Shown: piece after piece, positions 15,445 to 24,700 of the stretch
Numbering within the stretch: the stretch's first letter is position 1
Layout: each line of letters begins with the position of its first letter
The notes under the pieces: generated by a model
Told to the model about the DNA's origin: nothing
Seen by the model: the letters and a program-made list of their open reading frames with translations, nothing else
Database searches by the model: none
Origin: a virus
Reading direction: 5' to 3' (one strand)
Length of the DNA: 31,021 nucleotides
Virus record (IMG/VR): IMGVR_UViG_3300017713_000044
Coordinates: 1 to 31,021 of that record
Made by a program: the position numbers and the translations under genes

Positions 15445-17277
15445 TTACATACCGTCCCCAGGATATCTGTTTGACCATATAGTAAAACTATATTTAACTC
15501 CTTTGGTTAAGGTTTGACATGCATGTCCGTGTGTCACCATTCCAGGAAATAATATACATTTTCCTACAGGTATATTTTTATTACTAAAATTCTGTCTTGG
15601 ATAAACTAAATCAGCACCTTCATAATCATCGTTTAATTTTACACTTCCTGTAACTAAACTAGCATCAGTATGTAAAGGTAAATCTTTTTGTGTATCGACT
15701 GAGTATCTCATTACAAACGCATCTCTAAGTCCGTACATTTCCATTGGCTTCCAATAATTTTCTATAATTGGAACTATATTTTTTTGCCAATGACTTTCTA
15801 GTTCTTCCCAAAGTCCTAACTCTTTTAATCTTATCTCTTGTGCTGGGAACTTATCATAATCTAAAGAACCCCAGTCTCCATGATTGTCAGCTATTTCAAT
15901 CATTCTTTCACATTGTTCTTGTGTCATAAAATCTACAAGCAATATGTCATCATCTAATATTTCAAAACCTTCGTGTGTTGTAAATAATTCTTTAGGAGTT
16001 GGAAAAAATCTGTCATACATCTGGTCAAATTTCTTCTTTGTTAAGTCCCCTCCATTACCGTGGTAAATACAACTACAACATCCTGTTACTGGATTATGAA
16101 GTTGTCCTTCAAGCATTGTGGCACTTGCTTCATGTGTTTGGAATATATAACCTTCATAGTCTAGTTGTATATCAAACTTATCACTTAAAAATATCTTTTG
16201 ATAATATAACTGGTCATCTCCATCATCGTTTACAGAATCAGTTTCTAGTATCTTTTTAAGCTCACCTACTTCACCTATAAATGTTCCACTATTTAAAAAT
16301 CTATATTTAGTAGGAGCATCTGGAAACACATGTTCTAAATCTGCATCAGGCCAGCAGTATTGTTCTGCTGAAAATAAAACCTTACAATTAAATCCTAAGT
16401 ATCTTTCTGTAATAGTTTCTAAATTATCTGCATAAAAAACATCATACGCATCTGTAAATAAAACTACATCATTGTCTGGTAACTTATTAATATATTTTCT
16501 TAACAAGTTTACTTTCATGCCTCCACCTGGGCCAGACATATCAGTACCTTTCCACTCTACATTGTTTCCTAGATTTACTACATCTACTCCACAACTTCTA
16601 GCACTTGTAAATAATCTAGAACATTTCTTTCTATCTGTTCCAATAGTAAGCGGATGTACTTTAAAGTTTCTAGCTATACCTGAAGAGACTTCAATATCAC
16701 TTGGGCTTACATCCCTAGATATCTGATTACAAGAATCTTGTTTTAGCGAAACTACATTATTCAAAATTTTCTCCTTTATTAATTTAGGTACATACTCATC
16801 AGCAGGAATAATTTTATCTATATTATCTAATAAAATTTTTGCCGTTGAAGGTTTTATTATGTAGCCTGTTAAATTATAAGGATAAGAAGGTATTTCTAAT
16901 CTATTATCTATACTTATAACTTTGTCAGGTTCGTTCTCATTCTTTTGTAAGTATATAAAATCGTATTTATTTATTAAGTCTTTGTAGTATTCTTCATCCC
17001 ATCTTTCATTTATTACTGCATCATCTTCTAAGATAATTACAGGCTCATTTAATTCTAAACATTTTTCCCATGTTTTTTTATGAGATAAGAAACATGCTAC
17101 TTCACTTTCTAAAACTGGTCTATTTTTAAATGGGTCTTTAAACCCTTCATCAACTATAAAGTCATCTAATCTTTTATAGTCTATTGCTTTTATAAATTCA
17201 TAATTTATTAAATTATTTTTATAAAATTCTTTTTTTCTATCTGTTCTTCTTTGTAAGCTTATAACTAATTTTTTCAT
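15445..17277 (-). CDS. LH3-like fusion: GT25 glycosyltransferase + PLOD-type glycosyltransferase + 2OG-Fe(II) lysyl hydroxylase
   Basis: A 610-residue enzyme with three catalytic parts. Residues 1-180 are a GT25 glycosyltransferase (ESEVACFLSHKKTW at 57-70, ILEDDA at 82-87), the family of collagen galactosyltransferases and LPS enzymes. Residues 205-425 resemble the PLOD/LH3 glucosyltransferase: VVLFTDAYDV with D276/D279, LFSAEQYCWP, RFLNSGTFIG, DDQLYY and HGNG (H406), matching the metal-binding Asp and His of LH3. Residues 440-610 are a 2-oxoglutarate/Fe(II) hydroxylase: HTD gives H536 and D538, the second His of HGH is H585, and K595 ten residues later takes the place of the usual 2OG-binding Arg, as in collagen prolyl 4-hydroxylases. 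Together these could turn lysine into glucosyl-galactosyl-hydroxylysine. The likely substrate is the collagen-like fibre encoded just upstream. No SD is seen; TATGAT and TATAAT lie just before the ATG. LPS modification is the alternative. Confidence 0.88.
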   Translation of the reverse strand: MKKLVISLQRRTDRKKEFYKNNLINYEFIKAIDYKRLDDFIVDEGFKDPFKNRPVLESEVACFLSHKKTWEKCLELNEPVIILEDDAVINERWDEEYYKDLINKYDFIYLQKNENEPDKVISIDNRLEIPSYPYNLTGYIIKPSTAKILLDNIDKIIPADEYVPKLIKEKILNNVVSLKQDSCNQISRDVSPSDIEVSSGIARNFKVHPLTIGTDRKKCSRLFTSARSCGVDVVNLGNNVEWKGTDMSGPGGGMKVNLLRKYINKLPDNDVVLFTDAYDVFYADNLETITERYLGFNCKVLFSAEQYCWPDADLEHVFPDAPTKYRFLNSGTFIGEVGELKKILETDSVNDDGDDQLYYQKIFLSDKFDIQLDYEGYIFQTHEASATMLEGQLHNPVTGCCSCIYHGNGGDLTKKKFDQMYDRFFPTPKELFTTHEGFEILDDDILLVDFMTQEQCERMIEIADNHGDWGSLDYDKFPAQEIRLKELGLWEELESHWQKNIVPIIENYWKPMEMYGLRDAFVMRYSVDTQKDLPLHTDASLVTGSVKLNDDYEGADLVYPRQNFSNKNIPVGKCILFPGMVTHGHACQTLTKGVKYSFTIWSNRYPGDGM

Positions 17278-17294
17278 TATAAGATTGTATCATA

Positions 17295-18098
17295 TTAATC
17301 AAACTTAACCCAGGTTGTAGATGTACTACTAAAACTAACTAGACTAGGTAAAGACCATGTATGTACATAATAACTACCATAAAGAATATTTGAATAAGTT
17401 GTTACTGATGCAGATAGGCTAGTTCTAGATAGTTCTACACCTCTCTGAACATTAGAAGCTTCATCACCAGCAAAGTAAGTATCATCTACTTGTCTTAGAT
17501 ACATATTACTCCAGTCAGTATCAGTTGCACTAGCTCCTGAGCCTCTAAAAACTAATTTTACTTTTCTGTTCTGACCCAGAAATCCTCCAGTATAAAGTCC
17601 AATGGCAGCAATATCTTTATTAGAATTAAAATTACTATTAAAGTTAGTAAAAGGTATAAAGTTTTGATTACTAACTCCTGAAGGGTTTCCAGTTCCTACA
17701 TAGCTATTAGTTCCATCATATGCTGTACCAATACCGCTATTATTGTTTGTTATATATTCTTCACTAGCAGCATACATACCGTGAAGTGTTCCCCACCCTT
17801 GAATGAAATGGTTCGTTTGATTTTTATTAGTACCTGTAGTTGCTGATGCACTCCCACTATCAATTTTCATAATACTTTTAAAATCGGATGCTAACATCGT
17901 AGTTGTTGAAGTAGCTTCATTATCATTGAACAGTTGCGGAACTTTTCCATCACCTTGACCACCATTAATAAAAGGTGAGCGGTCAATATGTTTTTGATTG
18001 TTTAATGACCAAGCAGAGGTGCTTCCATTACTATTCATAGTATCAAAAACATCTCTCATGCCATCAAAGCTTACGTTTGTATCTTTTAATGTACTCAT
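17295..18098 (-). CDS. Unknown protein downstream of tail fibre (possible virion/receptor-binding part)
   Basis: A 267-residue protein rich in Ser, Thr, Asn and Gly, with no signal peptide or membrane segment. Its composition and aromatic-rich beta-like segments (NFIPFTNFNSNF, YGSYYVHTWSL) are typical of phage fibre tips or surface-exposed virion proteins. Its ATG overlaps the previous stop as ATGA, so it is co-translated with the 206-residue gene and the fibre. I do not recognise a family. A distal receptor-binding or decoration role is only an inference from composition and location. Confidence 0.65.
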   Translation of the reverse strand: MSTLKDTNVSFDGMRDVFDTMNSNGSTSAWSLNNQKHIDRSPFINGGQGDGKVPQLFNDNEATSTTTMLASDFKSIMKIDSGSASATTGTNKNQTNHFIQGWGTLHGMYAASEEYITNNNSGIGTAYDGTNSYVGTGNPSGVSNQNFIPFTNFNSNFNSNKDIAAIGLYTGGFLGQNRKVKLVFRGSGASATDTDWSNMYLRQVDDTYFAGDEASNVQRGVELSRTSLSASVTTYSNILYGSYYVHTWSLPSLVSFSSTSTTWVKFD

Positions 18099-18715
18099 GT
18101 TAAATCTATTGTTATATGTTTATGTGTTACGTCAGCCCAAGAGTAGCTACTTACTTTGTCTTCAATTACTAATGTTGAAATATCTAAATGTGAATTATGA
18201 CTATATGTATCTGGATTAGCTAATAAAGTAGCAAGCTTTGAATCTGTCTCTACAATTCTTGTCATTTTAGTTATGCCTAAACTTTTTAAATAAGTATACT
18301 TAGAAGTCCAAAAATCATTTGTATATGTATAAGCTCTTGAGCCATTAGCATCAGGTCTTATTAAACCTCTTTCCTCTACCCAAATATTATTATCTATATA
18401 TCCATTATAAAGATGTAATATATATCCATCTGGAGCTTGTAAAGCTAAAGTTTTATATACAATATGTGATGGTTCTTCAAACGGTACTGGTTCAAAAATC
18501 CTACCTATTGCTTTTGGAAACAACCTCCAAAAAGATTTTTTTTGGTCTTGTGTTAGATTATTAAACTGCTCTGTAGTTATCTCACAGTTAGCATAATTAA
18601 AGTTCTTATCTTCGTCTAAGTATTTTTCACTTGCGAGATAAAACTCATCTATCACTCCACTTTCTTCTAAATGTGTAGCCTCTTCAATAGTTAAATCTCT
18701 ACAAGTATACGCCAT
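18095..18715 (-). CDS. Unknown protein directly after tail fibre
   Basis: A 206-residue soluble protein with many aromatic and acidic residues (LQAPDGYILHLYNGYIDNN; RAYTYTNDFWTSKYTYL). Its ATG is fused to the stop of the tail fibre gene (TAATG) and its stop overlaps the next start. The place fits a fibre chaperone or attached tip protein, but no motif supports either; the fibre already carries its own S74 chaperone. Family not recognised. Confidence 0.65.
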   Translation of the reverse strand: MAYTCRDLTIEEATHLEESGVIDEFYLASEKYLDEDKNFNYANCEITTEQFNNLTQDQKKSFWRLFPKAIGRIFEPVPFEEPSHIVYKTLALQAPDGYILHLYNGYIDNNIWVEERGLIRPDANGSRAYTYTNDFWTSKYTYLKSLGITKMTRIVETDSKLATLLANPDTYSHNSHLDISTLVIEDKVSSYSWADVTHKHITIDLT

Positions 18716-21700
18716 TATTTATTCTCTAAGTCTTCTAACCTTCTTTGTATATCTTCAAAACCTTCCATGTCTTGTAAACATTTTGCAGGATGTGAGTCTT
18801 CAGCTAGTTCTTTAATAGCTTCGATTAATAAAGGAACTAACTTGTCGTACCATACTGTTAAGTATTTATCATCAATAGGAGCTTCTGTTACTACCTCTGG
18901 TAATACATCTTGTACCTCTTGAGCTGATACACCAACTTGTCTTTTATCATTTTCGTAACCTAGTTCTTTAGCTACTTCATTTTCTCTAAAGTAATAACCA
19001 CTTAGAGCTAATACTTTTTCTAAAGCATTTGGTATAGTACCTTCAAAGTCTTTTAGTCTTGCATCAGAATAGAAAGCCGTAATGTTATTAGTTGCCCTAA
19101 TCTCACCTGCTGTACCTGAGCCTGCTGTGTTAACACCTAAACTATTAACTTGAGCATTTGAACTTGTGGTAAATGCTCCTGCTTCACCTTTCTGTCCTTT
19201 AGAGCCAGTACCTGTAGTACCTTTTTGACCTTTAGAACCTGCTACTGTTGAATCAGCACCTGTCTGACCTTTTTGTCCTTTAGAACCTACTTCACCTTTC
19301 TGGCCTTTCTGACCTACACCTGTAGCTCCTATTTCACCTTTCTGTCCTTTCTGACCTACTTCACCTTTCTGTCCTTTAGCACCTGCTACTGTTGAATCAG
19401 CACCTGTCTGACCTTTCTGTCCTTTTGAGCCTGCTACTGTTGAAGCAGCACCTGTTTGACCTTTTTGTCCTTTAGAACCTACTTCACCTTTCTGTCCTTT
19501 AGTACCTGTACCTGTAGCACCTACTTCACCTTTCTGGCCTTTAGCACCAGTAACTGAAGCACCTTGCTCACCTTTCTGACCTTTAGCACCTGCTACTGTT
19601 GAAGCAGCACCTGTTTGACCTTTCTGACCTTTAGCACCTGCTACTGTCGAATCAGCCCCTGTTTGACCTTTCTGTCCTTTAGAACCGTTTGTACCATTAG
19701 TACCAGCTTCACCTTTCTGTCCTTTAGAACCGTTTGTACCATTAGAACCAGCTTGGCCTTTTTGTCCTTTAGAACCGTTTGTACCATTAGAACCAGCTTC
19801 ACCTTTCTGTCCTTTAGAACCTGTTCCACCTGTACCACCTACTTCACCTTTCTGTCCTTTAGAACCTGTTCCACCTGTACCACCTACTTCACCTTTCTGT
19901 CCTTTTTGTCCTTTAGAACCGTTTGTACCATTAGAACCAGCTTCACCTTTCTGGCCTTTAGAACCATTAGAACCGTTAGAACCAGCCTGACCTTTTTGGC
20001 CTTTAGCTCCTGTTCCACCTGTATCACCTGTAGTACCTACTTCACCTTTTTGTCCTTTAGAACCATTTGAACCATTAGAACCATTAGAACCAGCTTGGCC
20101 TTTCTGACCTTTAGAGCCATTGCTTCCATTACTTCCATTAGCACCTACTTCACCTTTCTGTCCTTTAGAACCATTACTACCATCGTTACCAGCACCACCT
20201 GTTGCACCTGTCTGGCCTTTCTGTCCTTTAGAACCTGTAGCTCCTACTTCACCTTTCTGTCCTTTCTGACCTACTTCACCTTTTTGTCCTTTCTGACCTA
20301 CTTCACCTTTCTGTCCTTTAGAACCTGTAGCTCCTACTTCACCCTTCTGACCTTTATCACCTTGGTCTCCAGTTCTTGCAAAGGTTACAATTAAGTCTTC
20401 ACCACTTGAGAATGAAGATGCTGAACCACTTACATAACCTACAGGAACTTTGAAATATCCTGAAGCTTCTGTTATTGAACCACTAATTGTAAATAGAGCA
20501 AAGTCTGTTGCATCTAATTTGTTTGATATTCTTACGTGACCTTTAATAGTAGAGTCACTATCATCAATAGTTCTTAAATAACTTTGTATATCAGTACCAC
20601 CTGAATCTTGGTCATCAATATATAGTATACTTGCACTAGATACAGTACCGTTATTTAATCTTAACTCACCGTTACCTGGGTCTGCATCTGATGTACTTGT
20701 ATCAAAGTCATAAGCAAATGTTTGACCACCGAAGTTTCCTTCTTGTCCTTTTACACCTTTCTGTCCTTTAGAACCTGTAGCTCCTACTTCACCTTTTTGT
20801 CCTTTCTGACCTACTTCACCTTTCTGTCCTTTAGAACCTGTAACACCTACTTCACCCTTCTGACCTTTAGAGCCATCATTACCGTCATCACCACCAGCAC
20901 CTGTAGCACCTGTTTGACCTTTCTGACCTTTTGAACCATTAGAACCATTAGAACCAGCTTGGCCTTTTTGTCCTTTAGAACCATTACTTCCGTTACTTCC
21001 GTTAGCTCCTACTTCACCTTTCTGACCTTTAGAACCTGTACTTCCACCAGCACCTGTAGCACCGCCTTCACCTTTTTGTCCTTTAGAACCATTGCTACCG
21101 TTTGAACCAGCACTACCTGTAGCTCCTACTTCACCTTTCTGTCCTTTAGCACCTGTAACACCTACTTCACCTTTTTGTCCTTTCTGTCCTTTAGTACCGT
21201 CTGAAGCAGCTCCGTCAATACCAGCTTCACCTTTTTGTCCTTTGTCTCCAGTAGCTCCTACTTCACCTTTTTGTCCTTTAGCTCCAGTAACACCTACTTC
21301 ACCTTTCTGTCCTTTAGCTCCATCATTACCTGAAGTACCGTTACTTCCATCAGCACCTACTTCACCTTTCTGTCCTTTCTGACCTACTTCACCTTTCTGT
21401 CCTTTCTGACCTACTTCACCTTTTTGTCCTTTAGAGCCAAGAACTCCACCTGCACCTTTTTGACCTTTCGTGCCTTGTAAAGCTATATCTTCTATAGTTC
21501 CTTTTTCCCAAGCACTTGCTGAGACATCATAGAAAGCAACTAAGTCTGTTGAGGTTGCATCAGTTGTTGTACTAAATCCTGTTAATGCATCTCCTACATT
21601 TGCTGAGTCTGTAACATCAGCACTAGCCTCTATAGCATTTAATTTACTATGGTCATTATCTGTAAATACATTTGAGTCTGTAGCAGATTCAACCAAAGTT

Positions 21701-24700
21701 CTTATTTCAGAAGCGGTCTGGTCTGAGGTAGCATTAGCCTCTATAGCATTTAATTTAGTATGGTCATTATCTGTAAATACATTTGAGTCTGTTGCTGACT
21801 CTACTAATGTTCTAATCTCTGCTGCTGTCTGGTCGGCTGTAGCACTTGCTTCAATACCATTGAGCTTAGTGTGGTCAGCATCAGTAAACACGTTAGAATC
21901 ACTAGCAGATTCTACTAATGTTCTAATCTCTGCTGCTGTTTGGTCGCCAGTAGCTCCAGCTTCTATACCATCTAATTTAGAATGGTCAGCAGTTGTAAAG
22001 TTTTCATCTGTTTGTGATGCTACAACAAAGTCTATTGTTCCGTCACTATCTTGATATGTAACTGTAATACCTGTCTCAGTATTACTATCAAGCATTCCAC
22101 CTACTATATCTTGTATTTCTTCATCTGTTTGGTCGGCTGTAGCATTTGCTTCAATAGCATTAAGTTTAGTATGGTCTGCATCAGTAAATACATTTGAATC
22201 TGTAGCTGACTCTATTGCAGTTCTTATTTCTGCATCTGTTTGGTCTGCTGTCGCACCAGTCTCTATGTTACTAAGTTTAGTTACTGAAGCATCTGTAAAT
22301 GCATTTGTATTTGAATTAGCTTCGTATGCAGTTTTAATCTCAGCATTTGTTTGGTCTGCTGTAGCATTATCTTCTATTCCATTTAGTTTAGTATGGTCAG
22401 CATCTGTGAAGACATTAGAGTCTGTTGCTGCTTCAACTAATGTTCTAATCTCAGAAGCAGTTTGGTCTGCTGTTGCATTAGCCTCTATGCCATCTAATTT
22501 ACTGTGGTCAGCAGATTCAAAAGGAACTGAAGCTGTACCGTTAATAGTTAAGGCATCTGTTTCTAGTGTTCCGTCAATATCTACATTACCTGATATATCT
22601 AAACTTGGAGCAACAACTTCATGTGAAAACACAAAGTTATCATTAGTTGCATTCCAGGCTATAGTTGCATCTGTAGAAGAATTTACAGCATCTTGAATTG
22701 TAAGACCTGCACCGTCTGCTGAACCTGATGTGTCTCCTGAACCTTTGTTAAGTGTTATGTTATTATCTTCAACATCTAATGTAGCAGTATTAAGAGTAGT
22801 TGTAGTTCCGTTTACAACTAAATTTCCTCCTACGGTAGCATTACCTGTAGTTGTAACCGAACCAAAGTTTACATTTGAATTTGTTGCTACTGCTTGTCCA
22901 ATAGCTACTGTAGGTGTAGCACCTTCGCCTGAATTATTACTTAGAGTAACACCAGTCCCTGCAACTAAACTATCAACATAATTTCCTGTTGTATCTGTTC
23001 CAAGAGCAACTGAATTAGCTACTATAGTTGCATCTAATGTTCCATTTGCTAAATCTGTAATAGTTACATTACCAGATAAATCTCCACCTAATGTAATTGT
23101 AAAATCATCTGCATTGAAATCTAGAGTACCATCACTATCATCATAAGTTACACTCATACCACTTTCAGTATTAGAAGCAACCATAGCACCTACTATGTCT
23201 TGTACTCTTTCTGTTGTATGGTATAAATTACTTGAACCTTCTGAAAGGTCATCTGTTGTAGCTGCTGCTATCCTTGCATCTGCTCTTGCATTTGTATAAT
23301 ATAAATTACTACCTTCTGATAAATCGCCAGTATCAGAAGATGTTTCATCTAATAATTTATGCCATGCACCTCCATGTGCAAAGTAACCTTTACCTGTTGC
23401 ATGGACATGTGCAAACATACCGTGATATGTTGATGCACTTGGTAAATCAGCTTCATTAGAATAAACATTAGCAAATAATACTTTATTACCGCCCATATCT
23501 AATTCCGAACCTGTGATATGACTTCTTACTCTAGCATCTGTATAATATAAATTACTTGAGCCTTCTGATAAATTGTCTGTATCAAAAGGAGATAAAGTAA
23601 CTACTGCATCTATTGTTCCATCACTATCATCATAAGTAATTCCAATACCTGTCTCAGTATTTCCTGAGAACATTGCACCAGTAATATCTTGTATTCTTTC
23701 TGCATTTAAAGTTACATCTCCTGAAGATACTGTAAAGTCAGTACCATCAAAAGTAGCAACACCAGCATTTGTTTCTGTAGCTAGTTCACCTGTGATTGTA
23801 ATTGTATTGCCAGAACCTGAAGTATCTATACCTTCTCCACCTGCAATAGTTAATGTTTCACTATCCAGGTCTATTGCAACTGTACCACTATCAGTAGTAG
23901 CATCTAAGTCTTGAGCTGTTACTTGAGCATCAACATAAGTCTTAATAGCTTTAGCTGAAGCAAGTGTTGTATCTGTTCCTGCTACTGAAGATATGTCTGT
24001 ATCTAAAACTCCAGACTTAAGATTATCTACTTCTATATTAGATAACGTATTGTTATCTACATCTATTGTTTTGTTTGTTAAAGTTTGTGAGCCTGTTAAA
24101 GTGGCTACAGTAGAATCAATAGCAACTGTTAGTGTATTACCAGAGCCTGTTGTGTCAATACCTGTACCACCAGCTATGTCAAGAGTTTCACTATCTAAAT
24201 CAATAGATAATGCTCCACCTGAGTCACCTTGAAAGTCTAAGTCTTGAGCTGTTACTTGAGCATCAACATAAGCTTTGATAGATTGTTGAGTCGCTAAAGC
24301 ACTAGCACTATTAGAAGTTAATCCGTCTTCATCAAGAATACTTGTGACAGTTTCACCGCTACCTAATACTAAACTATCAATATTAGCAGTACCGTCAATA
24401 AATAAATTTCTCCACTCCTGGGTGGCTGAACCTAAATCATATGTATCATCATCATCTGGAATAATACTAGAGTCTACATCTGCACCAAAAACAACATTGT
24501 CTGATGATGCATCTCCTAATGTTAATGTTCCTCCATTAAATGTAGTAGTACCTGTAACAGTTAGGTTTCCACCTACAGAAACATTACTTGTTGTAGTTAT
24601 TGTATCTATGTAAGCATCTTTAAAACGTAAAGCATTAGTACCTAAGTCAATGTCGCTATCTGTGACAGGTGCGATAACTCCATTACCTATATAAGCTTGC

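Noticed and set aside
15445-17277. Contamination by a eukaryotic PLOD gene.
   Set aside because: The gene is intron-free, AT-rich like its neighbours, one base from the next phage gene and fits the fibre target; the domain order with an added GT25 differs from animal PLOD.
19615-21382. Long plus-strand frames rich in Phe, Cys, Thr, Ser and Pro (TFLSFRT and SPFCP patterns).
   Set aside because: They are the reverse strand of the collagen repeats; the repeat length being a multiple of three keeps several frames open.
19178-22530. Regular DNA repeats that at first glance suggest a CRISPR array.
   Set aside because: Units run in frame within one open gene and give collagen or shaft repeats; there are no unique spacers of constant size and no cas genes.
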